From: Nostoc commune NIES-4072
GTDB taxonomy: Bacteria > Cyanobacteriota > Cyanobacteriia > Cyanobacteriales > Nostocaceae
Length of the DNA stretch: 64,000 bases
Assembly (NCBI RefSeq): GCF_003113895.1
Contig: NZ_BDUD01000001.1
Location: forward strand, 6,314,792-6,378,791
Reading direction: 5' to 3'
The position numbers and the translations under genes were made by a program. Shown one piece after another: positions 47,135-55,447 of this stretch. Numbering within the stretch: the first letter of the stretch is position 1; the number at the start of each line of letters is the position of its first letter. The notes below the pieces were generated by a model. It saw only the letters and a list, made by a program, of their open reading frames with translations, searched no databases and was not told where the DNA came from.

Positions 47135-47482
47135 CTATCGACTGTTGGATCTAACAATGGGATTTTCTACAGATTCTCGATAGCCTTGGACTTGTTCTGT
47201 GTAAGCAATTGGTAGAACAGCTTCAACGTTTTCATGGGGACGAGGAATAATCACCCAGGATTCTAATGTACCGCCATAAACATTTTCTGCGGCTTCAACA
47301 CCAGCAGCCATAGCGGCTTTTACTTCAGAAACATCACCACGAATATTAACTGTAAAGCGAGCGCTACCTACTCTGATATAACCAACGAGGGTGACTCGAC
47401 CAGCTTTTACCATAGCATCTGCTGCTGCTAGCACCGCAGGGAAACCTTTCGTTTCAAGTGCTCCAACTGCCTGTAATGACAT
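47135..47482 (-). CDS. ccmK4: Carboxysome shell protein CcmK4
   Basis: This 115-residue protein has one bacterial microcompartment (BMC) domain: [44 protein letters not shown], then [19 protein letters not shown]. The tail of ~25 residues and the position after a CcmK3-like gene match CcmK4. CcmK4 forms hexamers that tile facets of the beta-carboxysome shell and adjust shell permeability. It is 85 bp downstream of ccmK3 on the same strand. Confidence 0.85.
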   Translation of the reverse strand: MSLQAVGALETKGFPAVLAAADAMVKAGRVTLVGYIRVGSARFTVNIRGDVSEVKAAMAAGVEAAENVYGGTLESWVIIPRPHENVEAVLPIAYTEQVQGYRESVENPIVRSNSR

Positions 47483-47567
47483 TATTAATCTCCTGTATGA
47501 ATAAACGATATGGGGGCTACAAATTAATTGTACGAAGCTTCGCTACAGATGTTGATAGCAAAATTGC

Positions 47568-47879
47568 TTAGAACATGCGGAAAGGTTCTGATTTTTCAGT
47601 GAAATGGATTGGTAATATGGTTTCCACATTTTCCGGAGGATTGGGAACTATGTAGTGAGTGATTACTGTACCAACCTTTACTTGCTCTCCAGCAGCGATT
47701 CCGGCTTCAACAGCTCTATTTACTTCAGAAACGTGTCCCCGGACAGCGACTAACAAACGAGCGCTTTCTGCTTGACCATAATACACAATTGTGACTGCGG
47801 CAGCTTTGACCATTGCATCTGCTGCTGCTAAGACACTAGGAAAACCTAAAGTTTCAATTACGCCAACGGCCATTGGCAT
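47568..47879 (-). CDS. ccmK3: Carboxysome shell protein CcmK3
   Basis: This 103-residue BMC-domain protein has [21 protein letters not shown] and VRGHVSEVNRAVEAG. The pore loop reads YYGQAESARLL instead of the usual KIGSGR-like loop, a feature of CcmK3, which is thought to lack a normal pore and to assemble with CcmK4 as mixed hexamers. It is upstream of ccmK4 in the same orientation, as in other cyanobacteria. Confidence 0.83.
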   Translation of the reverse strand: MPMAVGVIETLGFPSVLAAADAMVKAAAVTIVYYGQAESARLLVAVRGHVSEVNRAVEAGIAAGEQVKVGTVITHYIVPNPPENVETILPIHFTEKSEPFRMF

Positions 47880-48131
47880 GGCATTAGCTCCTGGATTAAG
47901 GGATAGGCGATTTTAATTGTACGTGGCTTTAGTCCCAATTTTGACATTTTAGAAAACTTTTTTTGATGTCATAGTTTTTGGGGAAGTGGGGAGAGACGCG
48001 ATGAATCGCGTCTGTACAATTAGGAGTTAAGAGTTAGGAGTTGGAAGTTAGAATGTTTTGAGAGTCTCTGGACTATGTTTTATGTATTACACATTAAACT
48101 TTTTGCATGTTAGTTTGTGTAATTTTGTTGT

Positions 48132-48512
48132 TTATTGGTAATTTAGATTTAATTCATCTCCTGTTGTTCCCCGAATACCCCAGTTGTGTTTTGGAGTTTC
48201 TGTAATTGTGATTTCTATATCTATAGGTGCAATTGCAACTTGTTCAGATAAGCGGGAAAACAATAACCTAATTAGTTTCTTTTTCGTTTCAATAGTGCGT
48301 CCCTCAAACATACTAATCTCAATGATGATGTATTTTTCTGAACGTCCGACGGGATAGATGAAATCATCGGGTTCGAGAGGAAAGAAACGATGGGCACGCT
48401 TGTCTTGAGGATATACTAAAGCTTCAACAACACAAGAATGAATTGCCTCAGAAATGGCACTGCGAGAATGACGTATAAATGAAGCAGTGCCATAGATTTT
48501 AATTTGTACCAT
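48132..48512 (-). CDS. Tautomerase-superfamily protein
   Basis: This 126-residue protein shows the late tautomerase/4-OT-like pattern: IIIEISMFEGRTIETKKKLIRLLF and ETPKHNWGIRGTTGDEL. Tautomerases normally begin with Pro after the initiator Met as catalytic base, but here residue 2 is Val, so it may be catalytically altered or use a different chemistry. It lies between the ccmK pair and the ParA-like operon, all on the same strand. Confidence 0.72.
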   Translation of the reverse strand: MVQIKIYGTASFIRHSRSAISEAIHSCVVEALVYPQDKRAHRFFPLEPDDFIYPVGRSEKYIIIEISMFEGRTIETKKKLIRLLFSRLSEQVAIAPIDIEITITETPKHNWGIRGTTGDELNLNYQ

Positions 48513-48540
48513 TGACCTTTATCTAACTGATGAACTGGTT

Positions 48541-49164
48541 CTAGTCAAGTAACCACATCTCATTAGAACTCTCAGGATACTCATTTGGTTGATTTTGTGG
48601 TTGATTTTGAGCTAATTTTTCTGATGAACGATGTGATTTTTTGTAGTTAAGTGGATTGTAGTGGTCTTTTACGGGTTTTATAGCACTAGTTTCTTTTACA
48701 GCTACAGCAAGTTTAGACTTATCTTCTGCTGTTTGTTTTAAAGCATTAATTTCTTCTATAAGCTTAGAATTTGCTTCTGCTAGTTGCAGTGCTGTTTTTT
48801 TTGTTTCTTCAAGTTCTTTTGTAACCTGTTGTACTAATGATTTATGTTCGGATGCTAATGTTTGTTGTTTAGATAGTTTTGATTGCAAATCAGCAATTTC
48901 CTGCCCAAGAGATGCTTCCTTTTTATGGCTTTTTTCCAGATTAGCTGTCAACTCTTTGACAATTGCTTCTAATTCAGCTTTAGTTGGAGTTGTGCGCTTG
49001 GTAGAATTTGGCTCAGGTGTTTGTGCTGAGGATTCTTCATCTAATGAAGCTTGTTCTTCGGCAATTTCTTGTGCTGTAATTTCGATCGCAGATTCGCCTT
49101 CTGAGGGTGTAAATTTTTGCGCCTCTTCTTGTAGTAAGTCAGAGAGACTTTGTTTCCTAGCCAT
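48541..49164 (-). CDS. McdB-like partner of ParA-type ATPase (carboxysome positioning)
   Basis: This protein of about 207 residues starts at ATG 49164 (after a GGAG), only 2 bp after the ParA-like gene. It has a charged N-terminus, a central coiled coil (about 65-155, rich in Glu, Lys, Gln) and a Gln/Asn-rich tail ending NEMWLLD. A central coiled coil and an invariant Trp near the C-terminus are reported traits of McdB, which links McdA to carboxysomes. Sequence homology itself is weak in this family, so the call depends on synteny and these traits. Confidence 0.62.
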   Translation of the reverse strand: MARKQSLSDLLQEEAQKFTPSEGESAIEITAQEIAEEQASLDEESSAQTPEPNSTKRTTPTKAELEAIVKELTANLEKSHKKEASLGQEIADLQSKLSKQQTLASEHKSLVQQVTKELEETKKTALQLAEANSKLIEEINALKQTAEDKSKLAVAVKETSAIKPVKDHYNPLNYKKSHRSSEKLAQNQPQNQPNEYPESSNEMWLLD

Positions 49165-49166
49165 TA

Positions 49167-49799
49167 TTATTTTCTCCAATCACGCTGTAATTCATCAGCT
49201 GCACGGCGGTAGTCTAACTCCGCCTCCCGTGCATTACTTCCTCGCCATTGACTAATCGCTACACCCTCAAGTGCCGCTCTTTCATGAGCCTTATAAGCAC
49301 GGATAAAGGTATTACAAGCAGGAATACCTAATCGAGTGAGAGTGTTTTTTGCTTCTAGTGCTTCCCCTATACTGCGCGTATCCACTTTGGTAAGCAGTAC
49401 CCGATGAGGAGTTCCCACGGGAATGACCGCTTGCTTGACTGTTTCCACTAGGATAGCTAAATCCATTGCGGCTGGGGGTGTAGGCAAAACTAGATAATGT
49501 GCGATCGCAACTACCGCTACTAATGCTTCAGAGCGCAGCGCGGGAGGCGTATCTACTACTACTAAATCGTAACCTGTTATCTTTTGTAAATCACCTAAAA
49601 GTGTGGGATCTGTTTCTTGAGATAAATCAAATCCCATTCCTTGCTGACTGCGCCCAAACCACCAACTGGCAGAACCTTGAATATCTGCGTCAATCAGCAG
49701 TACCTTTTTTTTCTTCGCAAAGTTCGCAGCCAGATTGACTGCGGTGGTCGTTTTACCGACTCCTCCTTTACCGTTGAGAATAGCGATGATTTTTGGCAC
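49167..49799 (-). CDS. McdA-like ParA-family ATPase
   Basis: This 210-residue ParA-type ATPase has the deviant Walker [18 protein letters not shown] (residues ~8-24), [14 protein letters not shown] (switch I region) and [17 protein letters not shown]. ParA proteins bind DNA with ATP and position cargo; McdA spaces carboxysomes on the nucleoid. The gene is followed directly by a coiled-coil McdB-like gene and lies near ccmK3/ccmK4, favouring McdA over a plasmid or chromosome partition role. No parB or parS-like sequence was found nearby. Confidence 0.7.
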   Translation of the reverse strand: MPKIIAILNGKGGVGKTTTAVNLAANFAKKKKVLLIDADIQGSASWWFGRSQQGMGFDLSQETDPTLLGDLQKITGYDLVVVDTPPALRSEALVAVVAIAHYLVLPTPPAAMDLAILVETVKQAVIPVGTPHRVLLTKVDTRSIGEALEAKNTLTRLGIPACNTFIRAYKAHERAALEGVAISQWRGSNAREAELDYRRAADELQRDWRK

Positions 49800-50072
49800 T
49801 GCTTTAGCTAGGAAAAGGGAGTGGGGAGTGGGGGGTGGGGAATAGGGAAGAAATCTTTTTCATTTTTGATTGGGATTTTTTAATTATGGATTGACTTGAA
49901 AGAGTGTTGAGTACTGAGTTAGTTATTAAAAGTTATTAGTTATCATCCTTCTCTTCCACTTTCTACTCCCTACTCCCTACTCCCCCATGATGAATATACC
50001 GCTTTATGTGGGCCTCAAGAACATGAAAACTCGTAACAATAAAATCAGAAGCCATCAATTCCCCAAACTCTT

Positions 50073-51455
50073 ATGACAGCAACTTACAATTTGCCTGATG
50101 GGCCTCAAATGCCGCGCTGGCTGCGGATGATCAAGTTTATTGGTCAGCCTATAAAATATGTGGATGATTTTGCCAAAATTTATGGTGACACCTTTACTAT
50201 CAGAAGTAGTCGCTCTGATAACCATCTTGTGTACTTTAGTCAACCCCAAGCGCTTGAGCAGATTTTTACTGCTGATTCCAGCCATTTTGAGGTTGGCAGG
50301 GGGAACATAGGACTAAAATTTTTGCTTGGCGATCGCTCTTTTATGTTAGCGGATGGCGATCGCCACCAGCGCCAACGGCAATTACTAACTCCTCCATTTC
50401 ATGGTGAAAGGATGCTAGCTCATGGTCAGGATATCCAAAAAATAACCCGACAGGTGAGTAATGAATGGCAAATTGGCAAGCCTTTTAAGATCCGCGAGTC
50501 GATGCAAGAAATCACTTTGCGTGTTATTCTGCGGGTTGTATTTGGTTTAAATGAGGGAAAACTTTTTGAAGAACTGAGGCGATCGCTAAGTGACTTACTA
50601 GACTTCATCAGTTCGCCTCTAATGTCTAGCGCCTTCTTTTTCAGCTTCATGCAAAAAGATTTCGGTGCGTGGAGTCCGTGGGGCCGAATTCTGCAACAAC
50701 AGCAAAAAATTGATCAACTTATTTATGCTTTGCTTCGAGAACGTCGGGCACAATCCGATCAAAATCGCCAAGATATCCTAAGTTTGATGATGGCTGCTCG
50801 TTATGACGATGGTCAAGGAATGTCAGATGAAGAATTACACGATGAGTTGATGACACTGCTAGTAGCGGGACATGAAACTACCGCTTCTGCATTGACATGG
50901 GCTTTTTACTGGATTGACCATTTACCAGAAGTGCGTGAAAAGTTGCTACAGGAACTTAACACGATTAGAGTTAACCCCGATTTGAGTACTGTAGCTAAAT
51001 TGCCCTATTTGACAGCAGTGTGCCAAGAAACATTGCGAATTTACCCAATTGCCATGACTGCTTTCGTGCGGGTTGTGAAGACCCCAATTAAGATTATGGG
51101 CTACGAACTGCCACAAGGGACGGCAATAGTCCCCAGTATTTATTTAGCGCATCATCGAGAAGAAGTTTACCCACAATCAAAGCAGTTCAAACCAGAACGC
51201 TTTTTAGAAAGACAATATTCACCTTATGAATATTTCCCCTTTGGTGGCGGTAATCGTCGCTGCATTGGGATGGCATTTGCCCAGTATGAAATGAAAATCG
51301 TCTTGGCAACTATTTTGTCAGAATTTCAAGTATCGCTAGTCAACAAACGTCCTGTGCGTCCTGTGCGCCGTGGGTTAACAATAGCCGCACCGACTGGAAT
51401 GCGGATGGTTGCAACACCTCAAAGTAAGCGTGCAAATACACCAGCGATCGTTTAG
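50073..51455 (+). CDS. Cytochrome P450, CYP110-like
   Basis: This 460-residue P450 has the I-helix LVAGHETTASALTWAF, the ETLRIYP (ExxR) motif and the heme-binding FPFGGGNRRCIGMAFAQ with the axial Cys near 397. The sequence is close in style to cyanobacterial CYP110 enzymes, which hydroxylate fatty acids and related lipids. Electrons would come from ferredoxin. It is not linked to obvious biosynthetic partners here. Product and substrate are inferred from family only. Confidence 0.85.
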   Translation: MTATYNLPDGPQMPRWLRMIKFIGQPIKYVDDFAKIYGDTFTIRSSRSDNHLVYFSQPQALEQIFTADSSHFEVGRGNIGLKFLLGDRSFMLADGDRHQRQRQLLTPPFHGERMLAHGQDIQKITRQVSNEWQIGKPFKIRESMQEITLRVILRVVFGLNEGKLFEELRRSLSDLLDFISSPLMSSAFFFSFMQKDFGAWSPWGRILQQQQKIDQLIYALLRERRAQSDQNRQDILSLMMAARYDDGQGMSDEELHDELMTLLVAGHETTASALTWAFYWIDHLPEVREKLLQELNTIRVNPDLSTVAKLPYLTAVCQETLRIYPIAMTAFVRVVKTPIKIMGYELPQGTAIVPSIYLAHHREEVYPQSKQFKPERFLERQYSPYEYFPFGGGNRRCIGMAFAQYEMKIVLATILSEFQVSLVNKRPVRPVRRGLTIAAPTGMRMVATPQSKRANTPAIV

Positions 51456-51477
51456 GCAAGTAGGGTGAGGTTTAAAA

Positions 51478-51657
51478 ATGTACTTCATGCAAACGAAAAC
51501 CGCTATATACTCAGTAAAGCAGATTCCGGTTGATTACGGTGTCTTTGTAACCAACGATTCCAAAACAGATCAGCCGTTGTATTTAGTCGAATTTGCTGCG
51601 ATCGCAAACGCGCTGAAGCTACACTTTGCAACTCCCAAAAACGTTTATCATTGCTGA
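51478..51657 (+). CDS. 59-aa small ORF after cyp110
   Basis: An ATG at 51478 follows a GTGAGG with a 7-base gap and opens a 60-codon frame ending TGA at 51657. It begins 22 bp after the P450 stop. The peptide (MYFMQTKTAIYSVKQIPVDY ... ATPKNVYHC) is soluble, with a HIP1-like GCGATCGCA in the DNA. Possibly co-transcribed with the P450. It is shorter than typical gene-finding cut-offs, and no family was recognised. Confidence 0.5.
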   Translation: MYFMQTKTAIYSVKQIPVDYGVFVTNDSKTDQPLYLVEFAAIANALKLHFATPKNVYHC

Positions 51658-51905
51658 TCCAACAAACCTCGATTGCGGTAAATCAATGGAGTACTAAGTT
51701 TCTAATTCGAGGTTGGAACCCAGCCAGCGAAAAGATTTTTGCTTACACGGTAGTAAAAGTGATGGGGTGTTACTCGATTTTCTGATTGCGAGTACATAAA
51801 CTCCTCCTGATAAAAATTGTAGAGACGCTTTTACAATTAGCATCTCTACAAAAATTTTTATTGGGGTACTAATCAAAATCTCTGTACGAATAGATGGCAG
51901 GCTAA

Positions 51906-52163
51906 TTAATAAGGAATGGCTCTCAAAAAGCCACCAGCTAAGTTGAGCGCGAAGAAAGCTAAGATCGGAGAAAAATCCATACCACCCAATGGGGGAATAA
52001 TTGAGCGGAATAGATTCAAATAAGGGTCGGTTATCTGGGCTAAAGCAGCAAATGGCTGATTATACCAGTTGATTTGCGGGAACCAGGTCAACAAAACCCG
52101 GATGAGTAGCAAATAGCTATAAAAGGTGACAAAGGTAACTAGTGTCGTAATCAGTAAACTCAT
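51906..52163 (-). CDS. YggT family membrane protein
   Basis: This 85-residue protein with two membrane helices has the YggT family features: SYLLLIRVLLTWFPQINWYNQPF and ITDPYLNLFRSIIPPLGGMDFSPILAF. In cyanobacteria and plastids (Ycf19-like) it is associated with membrane organisation or nucleoid distribution and with cell division. Its exact activity is not known. Confidence 0.88.
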   Translation of the reverse strand: MSLLITTLVTFVTFYSYLLLIRVLLTWFPQINWYNQPFAALAQITDPYLNLFRSIIPPLGGMDFSPILAFFALNLAGGFLRAIPY

Positions 52164-52290
52164 GGATAGCTTTGTTTCCTACTAAGTGTCAAACGCGGTC
52201 TTATCTTTTAATTTTAATTTAGTCTATGTCATGATGTTTGCGGATTTAGCACTTACCACACTTGACATTTTCACCACGCCTGAACAGACT

Positions 52291-52644
52291 TCAAGAGTCT
52301 TTAGTGAGGGAGCGGTCATTGCTTGCTTGGGGTGAACCACTATTAACATTTCCCAGTTGCTTCCGCACATCATCTATTGTGGCATTTAGCTGGGCAATTT
52401 TATCTTCTAGCGATCGCCTAGCCGTCTCTATACCGATGCTCTCGCTTTCTGAGGCTTTCATCTGACGCCGCTTTGCTGCTATTTTCTTGGCTTCGGCTTG
52501 GCTATCCGTTAGTTCTGTCTCCTCCTCTGCTAGCAACTCTGGATTGCGTCGAGAAGCAATCAGTGCCCCAATAACACCGCCAAATACACCACCGACAAAC
52601 GCCCCTGCTACAAAACCACTGCCAAAACCATCTCGTTGACTCAT
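52291..52644 (-). CDS. Gly-rich membrane segment and coiled-coil protein, hypothetical
   Basis: Start at ATG 52644 gives about 117 residues with a GAAGGCGG upstream; a start 23 codons earlier (52713) also exists. A glycine-rich hydrophobic segment (FGSGFVAGAFVGGVFGGVIGALIA) is followed by a charged helical region and a Ser/Asn tail, resembling small YtxH-like proteins. Its stop lies near the end of the yggT spacer. No role can be assigned. Confidence 0.6.
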   Translation of the reverse strand: MSQRDGFGSGFVAGAFVGGVFGGVIGALIASRRNPELLAEEETELTDSQAEAKKIAAKRRQMKASESESIGIETARRSLEDKIAQLNATIDDVRKQLGNVNSGSPQASNDRSLTKDS

Positions 52645-52719
52645 ATCTTTACCGCCTTCAACAAACCTTGCAACTTTTACAGTAGTTATGCTATCTTGCT
52701 GCCCTAGCTGCATAGTAGC

Positions 52720-53370
52720 TTAAGTCCCAAAGATGCGATCGCCTGCATCTCCCAATCCTGGCACAATATACCCCTTGTTATTCAGTTTTTCGTCAATAGT
52801 CGCCGTGTAAATTATTAAACCTGGATAAGCTACACTCAGTTTTTGCAAAGCTGGTGCAGCCGCCACCACGCAGACAATCCGGGTCAAGGATGGATCAGCA
52901 CCCCGTTGTGTCAATTCTGCCATTACCGCCATGATTGACCCTCCTGTTGCTAACATCGGATCGGTAATTAACACTCGTGTTTCGGGGTCAAATTTTTCTG
53001 GTAACTTGTTCAGATAACAATGAGGTTGCAGTGTTTCTTCGTCTCGAACCAAACCATAATGGTAAATAGAAGCTAAAGGCAGTAAAGTCTGCGCTCCCTC
53101 AAGTAATCCTAGTCCAGCCCGTAGAATCGGTACTACTGCCACTGGTATTCGCGGATCAATCACGGTTGCTGAACAAGTATCCAAGGGACTCTGCACGGTC
53201 GTTTCTTGGGTTGGCAACCAGTCTCGCGCAGCTTCATAAGTCAGCCATCTTCCCAATTCAGTCATGGCACTGCGAAATAACACTGAAGGTGTGCCTGCAT
53301 CACGGGCAACTGCCAGCCAGTGTTTGATCAGGGGATGGGGTGGAACATAAACCCGCAATTGTAGCGTCAT
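52720..53370 (-). CDS. upp: Uracil phosphoribosyltransferase
   Basis: Upp salvages uracil by transfer to PRPP, forming UMP. The 216-residue protein has PVVPILRAGLGLLEG-like core (AVVPILRAGLGLLEGAQTLLP), RVLITDPMLATGGSI for PRPP binding, and the C-terminal IVPGLGDAGDRIFGT that binds uracil. All hallmarks are intact. It is transcribed away from the sRNA candidate to its right. Confidence 0.94.
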   Translation of the reverse strand: MTLQLRVYVPPHPLIKHWLAVARDAGTPSVLFRSAMTELGRWLTYEAARDWLPTQETTVQSPLDTCSATVIDPRIPVAVVPILRAGLGLLEGAQTLLPLASIYHYGLVRDEETLQPHCYLNKLPEKFDPETRVLITDPMLATGGSIMAVMAELTQRGADPSLTRIVCVVAAAPALQKLSVAYPGLIIYTATIDEKLNNKGYIVPGLGDAGDRIFGT

Positions 53371-53504
53371 AGCCAGAAATAAGGGCTTTTTTATTGTATA
53401 AGAACTGAAAACACCATAATACTCTTTCCTGCATCCGGCTGACAGCTGATAATTAACGCTTAATTAAGGCTATCAATCTTATTGATAAAATTTTTCATTA
53501 ATAG

Positions 53505-53533
53505 TTGACATTAATTCTCAATCAAACTATATT
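53505..53533 (+). promoter_or_regulatory. Near-consensus sigma-70-type promoter
   Basis: A -35 element TTGACA (53505-53510), a 17-bp spacer and a -10 element TATATT (53528-53533) are visible on the + strand. It points toward a short structured transcript ending at a terminator around 53612. No protein-coding gene begins at the expected distance. Confidence 0.65.
53506..53520. promoter_or_regulatory. Fur-box-like palindrome in the promoter
   Basis: The sequence TGACATTAATTCTCA overlaps the -35 hexamer and the spacer. It fits the 7-1-7 Fur pattern TGATAATNATTATCA at about 11 of 14 positions. Such placement would let Fur block RNA polymerase in iron-replete cells. The assignment is by eye; other AT-rich regulators cannot be excluded. 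Confidence 0.45.
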
Positions 53534-53539
53534 GTTATA

Positions 53540-53612
53540 CAGTGTTCTCCTCTCTTTTAAGGATCGGCAGACGGGATTAGCCAGCAGCAGCAGGCTCGTC
53601 CCTCTTTTTTTT
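53540..53612 (+). ncRNA. Candidate free-standing sRNA, possibly IsaR1-type
   Basis: Downstream of the promoter there is no protein gene but a ~70-nt transcript that starts with a C/T-rich single-stranded-looking stretch (TTCTCCTCTCTTTTAAGG) and ends in a strong hairpin and U-tract. The CU-rich part could base-pair with AG-rich ribosome-binding sites. A Fur-like box in the promoter and this layout are reminiscent of IsaR1, the iron-stress sRNA of cyanobacteria. The size and features are seen; the identity is inferred. A 5' leader of crtH that ends prematurely is the main alternative. Confidence 0.6.
53573..53612 (+). terminator. Rho-independent terminator
   Basis: Arms GGGATTAGCC (53573-53582) and GGCTCGTCCC (53593-53602) pair with one mismatch and one G-U around a loop of about 10 bases, followed by TCTTTTTTTT. 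It would terminate + strand transcription. Confidence 0.75.
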
Positions 53613-53680
53613 GATTGGGGATTGGGGACTGGGGATTGAGGGATTGTGCATTGAGCATTAGGCATGGGGGAGAATAACTA

Positions 53681-53715
53681 ATGACAAATGACAAATGACA
53701 AATGACAAATGACTA
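53681..53715 (+). repeat. 7-bp tandem repeat leading into the crtH start codon
   Basis: Four ATGACAA units follow one another at 53681, 53688, 53695 and 53702, and a fifth, variant unit (ATGACTA) at 53709 contributes the start codon of crtH. No normal ribosome-binding site is visible in the repeats. Confidence 0.7.
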
Positions 53716-55205
53716 ATATTATTGATGCGATCGTGATTGGGTCTGGGATTGGCGGATTAGTAACAGCAACCCAGTTAGCAGCTAAGGGAGCGAAAGTGCT
53801 GGTACTGGAACGTTATTTGATTCCAGGTGGGAGTGCTGGTTATTTTGAACGCCAAGGCTATCGATTTGATGTTGGTGCATCAATGATTTTTGGGCTGGGA
53901 CAGAACGGCACTACTAATTTACTCACCCGCGCTTTGTCAGCTGTGAATGTTAGCCAAGAAGCGATCGCAGATCCGGTACAGATTCACTATCATCTACCCC
54001 AAGGTTTAAACTTGAAGGTTGACCGGGTTTATGAAACATTTTTGCAAAATCTTATTGCTCATTTTCCCCATGAAGACCAGGGGATTCGTCGCTTTTATGA
54101 CGAATGCCAAAAAGTATTCAAATGCCTCAACAGCATGGATTTGCTGTCCCTAGAAGAACCTCGGTATCTACTGCGAACATTTTTCCAACATCCTTTGGCG
54201 TGTCTCGGTTTAGCTAAGTATCTGCCTCAAAATGCCGGGAATGTAGCACGGCGCTACATCAAAGACCCGCAATTATTGAGATTTATCGATATGGAGTGTT
54301 ATTGCTGGTCGGTGGTTCCATCAGACATGACACCAATGATTAATGCTGGGATGGTCTTTTCTGACAGGCATTATGGCGGAGTTAATTATCCTAAAGGCGG
54401 GGTGGGACAAATTGCCCAAAAACTGGTGGAAGGTCTAGAGAAAGCTGGAGGTAAGATTCAGTACCAAGTTAGAGTCACGAAAATTCTTACAGAACAGGGA
54501 AAAGCGGTAGGTGTGCAACTAGCTAATGGTAAAGTATACCGGGGTAAACGCATAGTTTCTAATGCTACACGCTGGGATACATTTGAACAATTATTATCAG
54601 TAGAAGAAATGCCACATAATGAGAAAAAGTGGCAACAAAATTATCAAAAATCTCCAAGCTTCTTGAGTTTGCACATCGGGGTAAAGGAGTCAGTTTTACC
54701 TGCGGGGACAGAGTGTCACCATATTTTGCTGGAAGATTGGGAAAAGATGACAGCAGCAGAAGGCACTATTTTCGTTTCGATTCCTACATTGCTTGATCCA
54801 GATTTAGCACCAATTGGGTATCACATCATTCACGCATTTACGCCTCACTGGATTGATGATTGGCAAAAACTTTCTCCAAGTGAGTACGAAGCCAAGAAAG
54901 AAGAGGCAGCTTGGCGAATTATTGATCGCTTAGAAAATATTTTTCCCGGATTTGATGCTGGATTGGATTATCTGGAAGTGGGAACACCTCGCACCCATCG
55001 CCGCTTTTTGGGTCGTCAAGATGGCACTTATGGGCCAATTCCCCGGCGCAAGTTGTGGGGGTTATTGAATATGCCTTTTAATCGCACAGCTATTCCAGGA
55101 CTTTATTGTGTGGGGGATAGTACCTTTCCGGGTCAAGGGTTGAATGCAGTAGCTTTTTCTGGGTTTGCTTGTGCCCACCGCATTGCCGTAGATTTAGGAT
55201 TGTGA
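53709..55205 (+). CDS. crtH: Carotene isomerase CrtH
   Basis: CrtH converts poly-cis carotenes such as prolycopene to all-trans lycopene. The 498-residue protein has the N-terminal FAD-binding motif (IVIGSGIGGLVTATQLA), YRFDVGASMIFGLG, and the C-terminal GLYCVGDSTFPGQGLNAVAFSG typical of the phytoene desaturase superfamily and of CrtISO in particular. The first ATG comes from a tandem repeat. The gene is not linked to other carotenoid genes here except crtR, which is 29 kb away. Confidence 0.88.
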   Translation: MTNIIDAIVIGSGIGGLVTATQLAAKGAKVLVLERYLIPGGSAGYFERQGYRFDVGASMIFGLGQNGTTNLLTRALSAVNVSQEAIADPVQIHYHLPQGLNLKVDRVYETFLQNLIAHFPHEDQGIRRFYDECQKVFKCLNSMDLLSLEEPRYLLRTFFQHPLACLGLAKYLPQNAGNVARRYIKDPQLLRFIDMECYCWSVVPSDMTPMINAGMVFSDRHYGGVNYPKGGVGQIAQKLVEGLEKAGGKIQYQVRVTKILTEQGKAVGVQLANGKVYRGKRIVSNATRWDTFEQLLSVEEMPHNEKKWQQNYQKSPSFLSLHIGVKESVLPAGTECHHILLEDWEKMTAAEGTIFVSIPTLLDPDLAPIGYHIIHAFTPHWIDDWQKLSPSEYEAKKEEAAWRIIDRLENIFPGFDAGLDYLEVGTPRTHRRFLGRQDGTYGPIPRRKLWGLLNMPFNRTAIPGLYCVGDSTFPGQGLNAVAFSGFACAHRIAVDLGL

Positions 55206-55383
55206 ACTACCCCTTTAAAGTTCCGTCAAATGCTATTGACGCTCTCGATTCCAGGCTTTGACCAAATATATGGCTGAATGGTTTATCAAGAGGCGTTTTA
55301 GCAATGTGGTTTGTGTAGTTGTGCATCACTTTAATTGCTATGCCCAGAATGACTTCTGGTTGTTGCCTCAAATGTACAAAGAA

Positions 55384-55403
55384 AGTAGACAATCTTGTCT
55401 ACT
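55384..55403. promoter_or_regulatory. TetR operator-like palindrome 1
   Basis: Perfect 9-bp arms AGTAGACAA and TTGTCTACT with a 2-bp centre. It precedes the TetR-family gene and overlaps the likely -35 region (candidate -10: TATTGT at 55416-55421). A second, slightly imperfect copy is centred 45 bp downstream. Confidence 0.65.
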
Positions 55404-55429
55404 AAAAGTTGGTGCTATTGTATTTCAAA

Positions 55430-55447
55430 GGAGACAACCTTGTCTAC
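55430..55447. promoter_or_regulatory. TetR operator-like palindrome 2, over the ribosome-binding site
   Basis: Arms GGAGACAA and TTGTCTAC have one mismatch and share the GACAA/TTGTC core with palindrome 1. This copy overlaps the AAGGAG and TTG start of the regulator gene. It therefore may block early elongation or, less likely, act at the RNA level. Confidence 0.55.

Noticed and set aside
48956..49255. 99-codon + strand frame opposite the McdB-like and McdA-like genes
   Set aside because: It is the antisense of two well-supported minus-strand genes and shows a Ser-rich, mirror-like composition.
53540..53612. Yfr1 as the identity of the sRNA
   Set aside because: The conserved unpaired ACTCCTCACAC motif of Yfr1 is absent; the CU-rich stretch here is different.
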